Source of the DNA: Alphaproteobacteria bacterium
GTDB lineage: Bacteria > Pseudomonadota > Alphaproteobacteria > Micavibrionales > Micavibrionaceae
DNA length: 64,000 nucleotides
Direction: 5' to 3'
NCBI GenBank assembly: GCA_021775955.1
Contig: JAJFGU010000004.1
Location: forward strand, 124,001-188,000
Positions within the stretch are counted from its first letter, which is position 1. Every line of letters begins with the position of its first letter. The notes under the pieces were generated by a model that was not told the origin of the DNA, ran no database searches, and was given only the letters and a program-made list of their open reading frames with translations. The position numbers were made by a program, and so were the translations under genes. Below are positions 27,482 to 37,674 of this stretch, piece by piece.

Positions 27482-29758
27482 ATGAGACAGGTGAGCTTAA
27501 GGCTGTGTGCGTGCTTGATGGCCCTCTCTTTTGTTATTTTCGCCCTGCCTGCGCAGGCCGCATCCGCCATTCATGAAATCCGCGTCGAAGGTGCCGAGCG
27601 CGTTGAGCCGGCGACAGTTCTGTCTTATATGGACATTAATGTCGGCGATAAAGTCACCCGTCAGGACATGGACAGAGCTTTAAAATCTTTGTTTGCCACC
27701 GGGCTGTTTGCCGATGTCTCTATTGAGCAGCAAAGCAGAATTCTGATCGTTGAAGTGATCGAAAATCCTATCATCAGCGAAATCGCCTTTGAGGGAAATG
27801 ACCGCATTGAGGATGACGAGCTGCGCTCGGAAATTCAGCTGCGCGCCCGCCAGGTCTTTACCAGAACCAAAGTCCAGTCCGATGTTAGCCGCATTTATCA
27901 GCTTTATCGTCGTAATGGCCGCTTCTCGGTTAATATTGAGCCCAAGGTTATCCGTCTTGATCAAAACCGTGTGAATCTGGTTTTCGAAATTGAAGAAGGG
28001 ACCGTCACAAAAGTACGATCCATTCGCTTTGTCGGCAATAAACGTTTTGATGACAGTGAACTACGCAGTGTCATCAGCACCAGCGAAACGGCCTGGTACA
28101 AGTTCCTTTCTGCCGATGATCGTTATGATCCGGACCGCCTGGCTTTTGATCAGGAGCTCATCCGGCGTTTTTACCTGGCGCAGGGTTATGCAGATTTCAA
28201 CCTGGTATCCGCTGTGGCCGAGCTGTCCGATAACAAGGAAGACTTTTTCATTACGCTCACCGTTGATGAAGGCGACCGCTACCACGTGAGCGGGACAAGC
28301 ATTAGCTCAAGCCTGCGCAATTTTGAACCTTCCGTACTTGAGGAGCATGTCGAAATTGAAGAGGGTGATTGGTATGATGCCGATCTTGTTCAGGAAACAG
28401 TAGACAAGCTGACCGATGCTCTGGGCGATCTGCAATACGCCTTTGTCAGTGTGCGTCCTGATATACGCCGCGACCGCGAAAACAAAACAGTTGAGATTGT
28501 CTTTCAGGTTAGTGAAACGCCCCGTGTTTTTGTTGAGCGCATTGACGTGAAGGGTAACATCAGAACGCTTGATAGAGTGATCAGGCGCGAATTGCTGCTT
28601 GATGAAGGCGATCCCTTTAACCGCTCCAAACTGGCGCGTTCCGAACAAAATATTCGTGACATCGACTTTTTTGAAACCGTTAGCGTGGATGTTAAGCAGG
28701 GCTCGGCACCGGATAAAACAATTGTCGATGTTGACGTGTCAGAAAAATCAACCGGTGAGCTTTCGATTGGTGCCGGGTTTTCAACCACGGACGGACCCCT
28801 TGCCGATGTCCGGGTAAGAGAGCGTAATTTGCTTGGAAAAGGACAGGACCTTCTTCTTGCTGCGACGATTGCGGGTGAAAGAACGGAGTTTGATCTTTCT
28901 TTTACCGAGCCGTATTTCACAGGGCGCGATGTGTCGGCCGGGGTTGATTTGTTCCATATCACACGTGATTTGCAGGACGAAAGCTCTTTTGACCAGCGCA
29001 GAACGGGTGGCGCGGTCAGGGTCGGTTATCCTTTGTCCGAAAGGTGGCGCCAGACTTTAAAGTACCGTTATGAGCGCAACGACATTACTGATGTGCAAAC
29101 CACGGCGTCCCGCTTTATTCTGGAGCAGGAAGGTCAGCGCGATACCTCCGCTATTTCACAGCGCACGGTCTACGATAATCGCGACAGTAGGGTTTTTCCG
29201 ACAGATGGCTGGCTCCTCTGGCTGGATACAGAATTATCCGGGCTCGGCGGCGATGCTGCCTATGTGTCCGGCAAGACCGGAGCATCTTATTATCAACCGG
29301 TTTTTTGGGATCAGCTTGTCTTTAACGCCCTGGGTGAGGTCGGCGCCATTGAAGGCTATAGCGATGAACAGGTTCAGATCAATGAAAGATTCTTCCTTGG
29401 CGGTGACACGTTGAGAGGTTTTGAGCGCGCCGGTGTCGGGCCGCGGGATCTGAGCACAAATGACTCCCTTGGTGGAAATTATTTCTATCGTGGTAGCGCC
29501 GAGTTTTCTTTCCCGCTGGGGCTCCCTGAAGAGTTTGGTATCAAAGGCCATACATTTAGCGATTTTGGCTCTATTCTTGAGGTGGATGATACAGGTATTG
29601 GCGTGGCTGATGATGAAACAATACGCGCGAGTGTCGGTGCCGGTGTGTCCTGGCGCTCTCCTTTTGGTCCGGTCAGGGTTGATGCGGCTTTCCCCCTGGC
29701 CAAAGAGAACTATGACGAGACGGAAGCATTCAGATTTAACTTTGGAACACGCTTCTAA
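27482..29758 (+). CDS. bamA: Outer membrane protein assembly factor BamA
   Basis: Core of the BAM machine that inserts beta-barrel proteins into the outer membrane. 758 residues: signal peptide (cleavage after LPAQA, about residue 26), five POTRA domains (about 30-430) and a 16-strand barrel. FFLGGDTLRGFERAGVGPRD near residues 638-657 is the conserved L6 region. It ends in FRFNFGTRF with the terminal aromatic residue typical of barrels. It is separated from rseP by the toxin-antitoxin pair and a 187-base spacer without recognised features; skp follows. Confidence 0.97.
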   Translation: MRQVSLRLCACLMALSFVIFALPAQAASAIHEIRVEGAERVEPATVLSYMDINVGDKVTRQDMDRALKSLFATGLFADVSIEQQSRILIVEVIENPIISEIAFEGNDRIEDDELRSEIQLRARQVFTRTKVQSDVSRIYQLYRRNGRFSVNIEPKVIRLDQNRVNLVFEIEEGTVTKVRSIRFVGNKRFDDSELRSVISTSETAWYKFLSADDRYDPDRLAFDQELIRRFYLAQGYADFNLVSAVAELSDNKEDFFITLTVDEGDRYHVSGTSISSSLRNFEPSVLEEHVEIEEGDWYDADLVQETVDKLTDALGDLQYAFVSVRPDIRRDRENKTVEIVFQVSETPRVFVERIDVKGNIRTLDRVIRRELLLDEGDPFNRSKLARSEQNIRDIDFFETVSVDVKQGSAPDKTIVDVDVSEKSTGELSIGAGFSTTDGPLADVRVRERNLLGKGQDLLLAATIAGERTEFDLSFTEPYFTGRDVSAGVDLFHITRDLQDESSFDQRRTGGAVRVGYPLSERWRQTLKYRYERNDITDVQTTASRFILEQEGQRDTSAISQRTVYDNRDSRVFPTDGWLLWLDTELSGLGGDAAYVSGKTGASYYQPVFWDQLVFNALGEVGAIEGYSDEQVQINERFFLGGDTLRGFERAGVGPRDLSTNDSLGGNYFYRGSAEFSFPLGLPEEFGIKGHTFSDFGSILEVDDTGIGVADDETIRASVGAGVSWRSPFGPVRVDAAFPLAKENYDETEAFRFNFGTRF

Positions 29759-29814
29759 TCTGCTAGTTATTCACTACATTAATTGGGTCGGACCCTGAAC
29801 GTTAGGAATGAACA

Positions 29815-30363
29815 ATGAAGAAATTCATGCATTTTTATGTACTTATATGCGTATTTGCCCTTGTCTTTGGTGTGTCGGGTGCGGCTATGGCGCAAACCTC
29901 TGTAGGGGTTGTTGATATCCAGAAGATATTGGCAGAATCCAAGGCAGGGCAGAGCGTCCAAAAGCAGGTCCATGAAAAGCGTGAGCAGTTCCAAAAAGAA
30001 TTCACCAAGGTTGAAGAAGAAATGCGCAACAGCCAAAAAACCCTGGCTGAAAAGCAGAAAACATTGTCGCAGGAGGAAATGCTTGTAAAGCGCCAGGAGT
30101 TTGAAAAAAAGCTGCTGGAAACCCGGACCCTTGTTCAGAAACGAAAAGGGGCTCTGGAGGGTGCTTTTACAAAGGCCTTAAGGCAGCTTGAAAAGGAAGT
30201 TCTTAAGATCGTTGAATCGATTGCCGCAGAAAAGAAATATGATCTGGTGCTCTCCAACAACAATGTATTTATTGGTAATAAATCTTTGGATATATCTTCT
30301 GAAGTTCTCAAGCAACTGGACGCAAAGATTACAACTGTAAAAGTTGAAGTGGAATCCAAGTAA
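29815..30363 (+). CDS. skp: Periplasmic chaperone Skp/OmpH
   Basis: Trimeric periplasmic chaperone that holds unfolded outer-membrane proteins for BamA. 182 residues: signal peptide ending AAMAQ (about residue 26), then VGVVDIQKILAESKAG, a long coiled-coil arm (about 45-130) rich in Lys, Glu and Gln, and the C-terminal body. Located between bamA and lpxD, the usual place. Confidence 0.94.
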   Translation: MKKFMHFYVLICVFALVFGVSGAAMAQTSVGVVDIQKILAESKAGQSVQKQVHEKREQFQKEFTKVEEEMRNSQKTLAEKQKTLSQEEMLVKRQEFEKKLLETRTLVQKRKGALEGAFTKALRQLEKEVLKIVESIAAEKKYDLVLSNNNVFIGNKSLDISSEVLKQLDAKITTVKVEVESK

Positions 30364-30373
30364 GAGAAAAGAA

Positions 30374-31399
30374 ATGCCCGATAGCCGTTTTTTCAAGCGT
30401 AACTCTAGTTTATCTGTCGGGCAATTGGCAGATATTACCAAGGCGGAGCCGGGACCAGGCGCCAACACGGATCATATCATCGAAGACGTCAAGCCTCTGG
30501 ATGAAGCGGGCGCCGCGGATTTAAGTTTCCTGGATAATATTAAGTACAAAGAGCAGTTTCTTGTAACAAAAGCAGGAGCCTGTTTCGTGTCTCCTGACTT
30601 TGCCGATAAAGGACCTGAGGGCGTCAATCTTCTTGTGACCCCAACCCCTTACAAAGCCTATGCCATGGCGGCGCAGGCTTTTTATCCTGATGCGTTCCCC
30701 GAGGAAAATATTTCTGAGAGCGCCCACATCCATGAAGGTGCCAAAATCGGGAAGGGCTGCGTGATCGCGCCTGGTGTCGTTATTGCACAAGGGGCGGAGA
30801 TAGGTAAGCGTTGCTGGATTGAGGCAAATGTAACAATCGGAGAAAATGTACAAATTGGCAATCACTGCCGTGTCGGTGCGGGTTCCACCATTTCTCATGC
30901 TTTGATAGAGGATCATGTGCGTATTTATCCCGGCGTACGTATTGGGCAGGATGGTTTTGGTTTCGCCATAGACCCGCAGGGCCATGTCAAAGTGCCGCAA
31001 CTGGGCCGCGTTCTGATAGAGAGCCATGTCGAAATTGGTGCCAATACGTGCATAGACCGTGGCGCCGGACCGGATACTGTTATCGGCCAGGGCACCTGGA
31101 TCGACAATTTGGTGCAAATTGGACATAACGCAAAGATCGGAAAGGGTTGCGTTATTGTGGCCCAGGTTGGTATATCTGGCAGCGCCGTGATTGAAGATTT
31201 TGTTGCCCTTGGCGGGCAGGCCGGTATCGCCGGACATTTGCGTGTTGGCATGGGCGCAAGGATATCGGCTCAGGCCGGTGTGATGCGTGATGTGCCGCCT
31301 GGCGAAGAACAGGCTGGAACCCCGGCTATGCCAAGCAAACAGGTGTTGCGGCAAATAGTGGCGCTAACCCGCCTGACAGAAAAGAAAAAGGCTTCCTGA
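30374..31399 (+). CDS. lpxD: UDP-3-O-acylglucosamine N-acyltransferase
   Basis: Third step of lipid A synthesis: adds the N-linked hydroxyacyl chain. 341 residues: an N-terminal uridine-binding domain (about 1-105), then hexapeptide repeats forming a left-handed beta-helix (about 115-320). IGQDGFGFAIDPQGHVKVPQ is a family signature and QIGHNAKIGKG carries the catalytic histidine. The ATG at 30374 fits the family start; an in-frame ATG at 30344 would overlap skp. Confidence 0.96.
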   Translation: MPDSRFFKRNSSLSVGQLADITKAEPGPGANTDHIIEDVKPLDEAGAADLSFLDNIKYKEQFLVTKAGACFVSPDFADKGPEGVNLLVTPTPYKAYAMAAQAFYPDAFPEENISESAHIHEGAKIGKGCVIAPGVVIAQGAEIGKRCWIEANVTIGENVQIGNHCRVGAGSTISHALIEDHVRIYPGVRIGQDGFGFAIDPQGHVKVPQLGRVLIESHVEIGANTCIDRGAGPDTVIGQGTWIDNLVQIGHNAKIGKGCVIVAQVGISGSAVIEDFVALGGQAGIAGHLRVGMGARISAQAGVMRDVPPGEEQAGTPAMPSKQVLRQIVALTRLTEKKKAS

Positions 31400-31402
31400 G
31401 AG

Positions 31403-31855
31403 ATGAGTGATAAAACCATTGATATAAACCGGATTAAAGAGCTGATACCGCATCGCTATCCTATCCTTATGGTTGATCGTATTCTCGATTATGTGCCGGG
31501 GGAGAGCGCTGTGGGCTTAAAGAATGTGACCGCCAACGAGCCGCATTTCCAGGGTCATTTTCCTGGCTATCCGGTGATGCCTGGTGTGCTGATAATCGAG
31601 GCCATGGCCCAGACGGCAGCCGTCATGGTCGTTGATGCGCTCGGCAAGGAGTCGGAGGGCAAACTGGTTTATTTCATGTCTATTGAAAACGCCCGTTTTC
31701 GCAAGCCTGTTGTGCCGGGCGACAGCCTCTATCTTCACATCAAAAAAACCCATTCAAGAAAGACCGTCTGGAAGTTTTCCGGTGAAGCCAAAGTCGATGA
31801 TAAAATCTGCGCCGAAGCCAATTTCAGCGCCATGCTGATGGACGATGCTGGTTAA
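31403..31855 (+). CDS. fabZ: 3-hydroxyacyl-ACP dehydratase FabZ
   Basis: Dehydrates beta-hydroxyacyl-ACP in fatty acid elongation, competing with lipid A synthesis for hydroxyacyl-ACP. 150 residues, hotdog fold. [20 protein letters not shown] near the N-terminus and [20 protein letters not shown], with the catalytic His and Glu, are intact. It starts 3 bases after lpxD, within the lipid A operon. Confidence 0.97.
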   Translation: MSDKTIDINRIKELIPHRYPILMVDRILDYVPGESAVGLKNVTANEPHFQGHFPGYPVMPGVLIIEAMAQTAAVMVVDALGKESEGKLVYFMSIENARFRKPVVPGDSLYLHIKKTHSRKTVWKFSGEAKVDDKICAEANFSAMLMDDAG

Positions 31856-31865
31856 CTCCACACTC

Positions 31866-31932
31866 GTCATTCCGGCGAAAGCCGGAATCTTCCAGATTAA
31901 ATGAACAAGATCCCGGTCTGCACCGGGATGAC
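31866..31932. repeat. Twin-hairpin interspersed repeat, copy 5
   Basis: Arms 31866-31891 (GTCATTCCGG start) and 31907-31932 (CCGGGATGAC end), 26 bases each with mismatches between them, 15-base spacer. Each arm folds alone. Located between fabZ and lpxA inside the operon. Confidence 0.92.
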
Positions 31933-32029
31933 GCTATTGCTAAGGTTTGTAACGTTTCGCAATAATCCGTGATTTGTCTCTAAGGCGCGGAATTCCTACA
32001 ATAGTGGAAGATTTATAAAGGATTGTTAA

Positions 32030-32830
32030 ATGAGTTCTGGAATTCATCCCACAGCCATTATTGAAGACGGCGCACAAATCGGAAAAGACGTCACCATTGG
32101 GCCTTATTGCATTATCGGGCCGCATGTGTCGCTGGGTGATGGCGTGACCTTAAAGGCGCATGTTGTGGTCGAAGGCCATACCAGCATCGGCGAAGGAACG
32201 ATCATATATCCTTTTGCTTCCATAGGATCAGCGCCGCAGGATTTGAAATTTAAAGGCGAAAAATCAGAGCTGATTATCGGCAAGAATAACACCATCCGCG
32301 AGCATGTCACCATGAACCCCGGCACCGAAAGCGGCGGGATGAAAACGATCATTGGTGATAATGGCCTGTTCATGGTCGGCGTTCATATCGCCCATGACTG
32401 TATTATTGGCGATCATGTGATTATGGCGAATAATGCCACGCTCGGCGGTCATGTGGAAGTTGGCGACCATGCTCTGCTTGGCGGTCTGTGCGGCGTCCAT
32501 CAATTCGTACGGATCGGGGCCTATGCCGTTATTGGCGGCCTCACGGGTATTGTTGATGATGTTATTCCCTATGGCCGTGCCAAGGGTGGTAAAGGTTATC
32601 TGTCGGGTCTGAATTTGGTTGGGTTGGAGAGAGCCAATTTCAGCAAGGAGCAGATTAAAAAAATACAAAAAGCGTTTAATGCCTTGTTCACCGGAGAGGG
32701 CAATTTGAGCGAACGTATGGAGTCAGTGGCAAAAGAATACGCGGATGATGATCTGATCATGGAAATTATCCGCTTTGCCGACGGAAAAGATAAGTTCGGA
32801 CTATGTCAGCCCAAAAAGAAAGCAGCCTGA
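32030..32830 (+). CDS. lpxA: UDP-N-acetylglucosamine acyltransferase
   Basis: First step of lipid A synthesis; trimeric left-handed beta-helix enzyme. 266 residues: hexapeptide repeats over about residues 1-190, then a helical C-terminal domain. VGVHIAHDCIIGDHVIMANN carries the catalytic histidine, and GGLCGVHQFVRIGAYAVIGG is characteristic. AAAGGA lies 10 bases before the ATG. The 3' end overlaps lpxI by 28 bases. Confidence 0.97.
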   Translation: MSSGIHPTAIIEDGAQIGKDVTIGPYCIIGPHVSLGDGVTLKAHVVVEGHTSIGEGTIIYPFASIGSAPQDLKFKGEKSELIIGKNNTIREHVTMNPGTESGGMKTIIGDNGLFMVGVHIAHDCIIGDHVIMANNATLGGHVEVGDHALLGGLCGVHQFVRIGAYAVIGGLTGIVDDVIPYGRAKGGKGYLSGLNLVGLERANFSKEQIKKIQKAFNALFTGEGNLSERMESVAKEYADDDLIMEIIRFADGKDKFGLCQPKKKAA

Positions 32831-33681
32831 AAAGCGAAATCCCCATCTTAGGGATTATTGCCGGCGGCGGAAGCCTGCCGCAGCGTCTGGCTCAAGCCTG
32901 TGAGGGTTTTGGGTTAGAGACGTTCATGGTGGCTTTTGACGGCCATACGGATACGGGCATTCTTGAAGGCCGCGCCCATATGGTAGGGCGTCTTGGCGCG
33001 GTCGGGCAGATCATCAAGACCCTCAGAGCCCATAACATCAGAGACCTTGTCTTGATCGGCTCCATAAAGCGGCCGCATTTTAGTGAATTGCGCCCCGATC
33101 TTTTTACGGCGGGCTTTATGTTGCGCCATGGGATGAAGGCGCTGGGTGATAATGATATCCTTTCCACCATTCGTGATGAGCTGGAAAAAGAGGGTTTTAC
33201 TCTGCATGGCGTGCATGAATTCGTTGACGATTTATTGACGCAGGAGGGCGCTCTGGGAAAATACAAGCCCGGCAAGGCCGACTGGGTTGATATTGAGCGC
33301 GGCCTTGATATCTCGCAAAGGATTGGCTCTCTGGATGTAGGTCAGTCTGTGATTGTCCAGGGCGGCATTGTTCTGGGTGTCGAGGCGGCAGAAGGCACGG
33401 ATGAGCTTATTCAGCGTTGTGCCCTTCTGAAACGAAAAGGTCCCGGTGGTGTTTTGGTTAAAACCTGCAAGCCGCAACAGGACAGGGACTTTGATTTACC
33501 GACCATCGGCCCGGATACGATTGAAAATGCCGCCGCTGCGGGGCTGGCTGGCATTGCGGTTCATGCCGGTCATTCTCTCCTGGTTGATCCGCAAAAGGTT
33601 GCAGAAATCGCTGACCGCAACAAAATGTTTGTCATCGGTCTTGATGTTGAGAACCATGGGCCGGGGCAGGGCAGTTCATGA
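32803..33681 (+). CDS. lpxI: UDP-2,3-diacylglucosamine pyrophosphatase LpxI
   Basis: Cuts UDP-2,3-diacylglucosamine to lipid X; the alphaproteobacterial replacement for LpxH. 292 residues (DUF1009). LGIIAGGGSLPQRLAQACEG near the N-terminus and the C-terminal domain with GVLVKTCKPQQDRDFDLPTI and GIAVHAGHSLLVDPQKV match the family. It overlaps lpxA by 28 bases and lpxB by 4, in the order lpxA-lpxI-lpxB. Confidence 0.95.
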   Translation: MSAQKESSLKSEIPILGIIAGGGSLPQRLAQACEGFGLETFMVAFDGHTDTGILEGRAHMVGRLGAVGQIIKTLRAHNIRDLVLIGSIKRPHFSELRPDLFTAGFMLRHGMKALGDNDILSTIRDELEKEGFTLHGVHEFVDDLLTQEGALGKYKPGKADWVDIERGLDISQRIGSLDVGQSVIVQGGIVLGVEAAEGTDELIQRCALLKRKGPGGVLVKTCKPQQDRDFDLPTIGPDTIENAAAAGLAGIAVHAGHSLLVDPQKVAEIADRNKMFVIGLDVENHGPGQGSS

Positions 33682-34829
33682 AAATATTTCTTATAGCCGG
33701 CGAAGCATCGGGGGACACCATCGGGGCTGTCCTTATAGAGGCACTGAAAGAGCAGATTCCTGGTGATGTTCAGTTTTCCGGCATTGGCGGACCGTTGATG
33801 AAAGACGCAGGGCTTGATGTTCTTTTGCCGATGGATCAACTGAACGTGATGGGTTTTTTCGAACTTATTCCGGCCCTGCCCAGGCTATATAAAATCTATC
33901 AGGCGACGCTGGCGGAGATTGAAAAACAGGATCCGGATATTGTAGTCACGATTGATCTTCCGGATTTTAACTTTTTTATCGGCAGTGGCCTGAAAAAGCG
34001 CGGCAAGAGCAAAGCCAAAATTATTCACTATGTCGCGCCGACCGTCTGGGCCTGGCGGCCAAAGCGAGCGCATAAAATAGCCGCGTTTCTCGACGGCCTG
34101 ATTTGCCTGCTCCCGTTCGAGCCGGAATATTTTGAAAAGCACGGCCTTAAAACAAAATTTGTTGGTCACCCCATTGCACAAGAGGTACAGGATGGTGACG
34201 GCGATGCCTTTAAGAAAAGCAAGGGAATTCCGGGTGATGCCAAAGTGGTTGGCCTTTTGTTTGGCAGCCGGGAAAGTGAAATAAAACGTCACGGCGCAAT
34301 CATGAAAGAGACCATGCTGCATTTGCGTGAAAAGCACGACAATATTTATGTCGTCGTGCCGACTTTACCGCATATGGAGTATCACGTTCTCAATCTGTTG
34401 GAAGATTTTGATTTTCCGAGCTATGTCGTCAAGGAGAAAGAGTATAAATGGGATGCGTTTGCTTCTCTTGATGTTGCGCTTGCGGTATCGGGGACAGTGG
34501 CGCTGGAGCTGGCCTATAAGGGCGTGCCGCATGTTATTTTGTACCGGATGAATCCGCTGAACTGGCAAATCGCCAAATTTGTGATCAAAGTCCGTCACGC
34601 CCATCTGGCCAATATCATGATGAAAGAAACGGTGGTGCCGGAGTTTTTGCAACATCAATGCAAGCCCGATAAAATCGCAGAAGATATTTTAAAGCTCATG
34701 GATGATCCGGAGGCGATTGCTGCCGAGCAAGCCGCATTTGAAAAGCTGCGCGAGATGCTGAACACCGGGGACGACGAAAGCTCTTCTGCCAAAGCCGCAC
34801 GCTTTGTTCTTGAAATTACTAAGGGCTAG
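33678..34829 (+). CDS. lpxB: Lipid A disaccharide synthase
   Basis: Glycosyltransferase family 19 enzyme joining lipid X and UDP-2,3-diacylglucosamine; peripheral inner-membrane protein. 383 residues. IFLIAGEASGDTIGAVLIEA at the N-terminus and HYVAPTVWAWRPKRAHKIA near residues 117-135 are family signatures; the nucleotide-binding half contains VSGTVALELAYKGVPHVILY. Its stop codon is immediately followed by the stop of the convergent gltA, with no base between them. Confidence 0.96.
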   Translation: MKIFLIAGEASGDTIGAVLIEALKEQIPGDVQFSGIGGPLMKDAGLDVLLPMDQLNVMGFFELIPALPRLYKIYQATLAEIEKQDPDIVVTIDLPDFNFFIGSGLKKRGKSKAKIIHYVAPTVWAWRPKRAHKIAAFLDGLICLLPFEPEYFEKHGLKTKFVGHPIAQEVQDGDGDAFKKSKGIPGDAKVVGLLFGSRESEIKRHGAIMKETMLHLREKHDNIYVVVPTLPHMEYHVLNLLEDFDFPSYVVKEKEYKWDAFASLDVALAVSGTVALELAYKGVPHVILYRMNPLNWQIAKFVIKVRHAHLANIMMKETVVPEFLQHQCKPDKIAEDILKLMDDPEAIAAEQAAFEKLREMLNTGDDESSSAKAARFVLEITKG

Positions 34830-36146
34830 TTACTTCCGTTTATCAATCGGCACGTAAGGGCGCTCCGCCGGACCGGTGTATAGCTGGCGCGGCCTTCCGA
34901 TACGCAAAGACGGCTCTTCGATCATTTCCTTCCATTGCGATATCCAGCCCACGGTCCGTGCCAAAGCAAACAAAACGGTAAACATGGAAGTCGGAAAGCC
35001 CATCGCGCGCAGGATAATCCCGGAATAAAAATCAACATTGGGGAAGAGCTTGCGGTCGACGAAATATTCATCTTCGAGCGCAATGCGCTCCAGCTCCATA
35101 GCAATTTCCAGCATCGGATCATCAACACCAAGATCAGCCAGAACCTCATCGGCGGCGCTTTTGAGCACTTCGGCACGCGGGTCGCGGTTTTTATAAACGC
35201 GGTGACCAAAGCCCATCAGACGGAACGGGTCGTCCTTGTCTTTGGCGCGTTTGATAAATTCCGGGATATTTTCTTTGGTACCAATCTCATCGAGCATCTC
35301 AAGCACGGCCTGATTGGCGCCACCATGGCTGGGCCCCCAAAGGGATGCAATACCGGACGCAATACAGGCAAACGGATTGGCCTGGGACGAGCCGGCAAGG
35401 CGCACGGTTGAGGTTGAAGCGTTTTGTTCATGGTCGGCATGGAGAATAAAGATTTTATCCATGGCACTGGCCAGAACCGGATTGACCTTGTAGGGCTCGG
35501 CGGGCAGGGCGAAGCACATATAAAGGAAATTCTCGGCAAAATTAAGATCATTGCGCGGATACATAAAGGGCTGACCGACGGAATATTTATAGGTCATGGC
35601 GGCCAGGGTCGGAATTTTGGCAATCAGACGATGCGCAGACAGATCGCGTTGCTCCGGGTCCCAGATATCCAGCGAGTCATGATAGAATGCGGACAGCGCT
35701 CCAACCACGCCGCACATGATAGCCATCGGATGCGCATCACGGCGAAAACCTCTGTAAAAATAATTGATCTGCTCGTGTACCATCGTATGGGTGGTGATGG
35801 AATATTCAAACGCCTCGAATTCTTTCTGGCTCGGCAGATCGCCGTAAAGCAGAAGATAAGCCGTCTCCAAAAAACTGCTTTTTTCCGTGAGTTCTTCAAT
35901 TGTATAGCCGCGATGCATCAAAATGCCTTCTTCGCCATCAATATAGGTCAGGCGGGATTTACAGCTGCCTGTCGCGGTAAAGCTGGGATCAAAGGTGAAA
36001 TGCCCGGTTTCGGCGTAAAGTTTGCGCACATCAATGACCGGCGGGCCGCATGTGCCTTCGACAACCGGAAGCTGGACGCTGTCCCCGGTTTCATCATTGG
36101 TGAGGGTAAAGGTCTTCTGGTCGGCTTCGGGTTTTTCTTTGGCCAT
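34830..36146 (-). CDS. gltA: Citrate synthase
   Basis: Condenses oxaloacetate and acetyl-CoA in the TCA cycle; type II hexameric form. 438 residues. The N-terminal beta domain includes [20 protein letters not shown]. Catalytic histidines are in [17 protein letters not shown] and [14 protein letters not shown], and the catalytic aspartate is in the NVDFYSGI region. Minus strand, convergent with lpxB with a zero-base gap. gltX lies upstream on the same strand, 89 bases away. Confidence 0.97.
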   Translation of the reverse strand: MAKEKPEADQKTFTLTNDETGDSVQLPVVEGTCGPPVIDVRKLYAETGHFTFDPSFTATGSCKSRLTYIDGEEGILMHRGYTIEELTEKSSFLETAYLLLYGDLPSQKEFEAFEYSITTHTMVHEQINYFYRGFRRDAHPMAIMCGVVGALSAFYHDSLDIWDPEQRDLSAHRLIAKIPTLAAMTYKYSVGQPFMYPRNDLNFAENFLYMCFALPAEPYKVNPVLASAMDKIFILHADHEQNASTSTVRLAGSSQANPFACIASGIASLWGPSHGGANQAVLEMLDEIGTKENIPEFIKRAKDKDDPFRLMGFGHRVYKNRDPRAEVLKSAADEVLADLGVDDPMLEIAMELERIALEDEYFVDRKLFPNVDFYSGIILRAMGFPTSMFTVLFALARTVGWISQWKEMIEEPSLRIGRPRQLYTGPAERPYVPIDKRK

Positions 36147-36235
36147 GATAGGGGCTCCGTTTACGGATAAGAGGAAGGGGCGTCAGGACAACGCAGGAAT
36201 TCTACGCTAAAGGATAGTACGAAATGGGTGAAATA

Positions 36236-37624
36236 TCAATCTATCGATGCCTGAAGGCGCGCGCATGTCTCCTCGCGGCCCAAAATGGCGCAGGCATGGA
36301 AGATGGATGGGGAAACGGTGGTGCCGGTGAGCGCAGCGCGTAGCGGCATGGCGACTTTTCCGAGTTTGCCTTCTTTGAGGTCATCGGCAATTTTTTTGCA
36401 GGTGTCCTGGATGGACTCGGCGCTAAAATCGTCTAAATTTTCCAGGGCCGTTTTAAGCGCTTCCAAAACATCGGCGGCGTCTTCCAAAGTCTTTTGTGCC
36501 TTTTCATTATAATCGAACGGAAGTTCCTTGGCGTAGAACGCGCCTTCCTGCGCAAACTGGATCAGGGTTTTGGCGCGCTCTTTTAATTCATCCGCGCCCT
36601 GCATGAGACGCTCTTTTGCTGTGTCGCTTAATTCCCCATCAAAAAACGGCGTGGCCAGCTCAATCAGCCGGGTGTTATCGGCCTCGTTCATGTAATGCGC
36701 ATTCAGGCTCTCCAGCTTGGCGAAATCAAATTTCGCGGCGGCCTTGCCGATGCCCTCTAAATTGAACCATTCAATCGCTTGCGCAGTTGGGATAATTTCG
36801 TCATCGCCATGACCCCAGCCGAGGCGCAATAAATAATTCCGCATCGCTTCGGGCAGATAACCCATATCGCGGTATTCCTCTACGCTTGTCGCGCCGTGGC
36901 GTTTGGAGAATTTCCCGCCATCCGGACCATGGATCAGCGGCAGATGCGCAAATTCCGGCACGTCCCATTCCATGGCGTTAAAAATTACCTTCTGCCGGAA
37001 GGCATTATTAAGGTGATCGTCACCGCGCAAAATATGCGTGATGCCCATGTCAAAATCATCCACGACAACAGAGAGCATATAGGTCGGGCTACCATCAGAG
37101 CGCAGGATAATAAAATCATCGAGATTATCATGGGTGACGGTAACGCTGCCCTGCACATGATCTTCAATCGTGCTCGCGCCTTCAAGCGGCGCTTTGATGC
37201 GCACAACAGGCTCAATATCTTTTGGTGCATCGGCTGGGTCACGATCACGCCAGCGGCGATCATAAAAAGTGGGTTTGCCTTCGGCCTTGGCTTTGTCGCG
37301 CATCTCCTGCAGTTCTTCCGGACTGCAATAGCAGTAATAGGCTTTGCCTTCTTTAACCAGCTGCGCGGCGACTTCCTTGTGGCGCTCTGCTTGTGAAAAC
37401 TGCGATACAATCTCTCCATCCCAGTCCAGCTCCAGCCATTCAAGGCTGCGAATAATCGCCTCGACTGCTTCTTCGGAATGGCGCTTGCGGTCGGTGTCTT
37501 CGATCCGTACCACGAATTTTCCACCGTGATGACGCGCAAACAGCCAGTTAAACAGGGCTGTACGGGCATTGCCGATATGCATAAAACCGGTCGGCGAGGG
37601 TGGAAAGCGGGTCACGACACTCAT
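36236..37624 (-). CDS. gltX: Glutamyl-tRNA synthetase
   Basis: Class I synthetase. 462 residues. HIGH-type motif in FPPSPTGFMHIGNARTALF near residues 7-25; KMSKS equivalent is KFSKRHGAT near residues 238-246. With only one gltX in view it is not possible to say whether it also charges tRNA-Gln. Divergent from comEC, with a 50-base region between the starts. Confidence 0.95.
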   Translation of the reverse strand: MSVVTRFPPSPTGFMHIGNARTALFNWLFARHHGGKFVVRIEDTDRKRHSEEAVEAIIRSLEWLELDWDGEIVSQFSQAERHKEVAAQLVKEGKAYYCYCSPEELQEMRDKAKAEGKPTFYDRRWRDRDPADAPKDIEPVVRIKAPLEGASTIEDHVQGSVTVTHDNLDDFIILRSDGSPTYMLSVVVDDFDMGITHILRGDDHLNNAFRQKVIFNAMEWDVPEFAHLPLIHGPDGGKFSKRHGATSVEEYRDMGYLPEAMRNYLLRLGWGHGDDEIIPTAQAIEWFNLEGIGKAAAKFDFAKLESLNAHYMNEADNTRLIELATPFFDGELSDTAKERLMQGADELKERAKTLIQFAQEGAFYAKELPFDYNEKAQKTLEDAADVLEALKTALENLDDFSAESIQDTCKKIADDLKEGKLGKVAMPLRAALTGTTVSPSIFHACAILGREETCARLQASID

Positions 37625-37674
37625 TGTTTAGGGTCCAAACTTATGGTTTATTGTTTTTCTATCAAAGGGATAGC

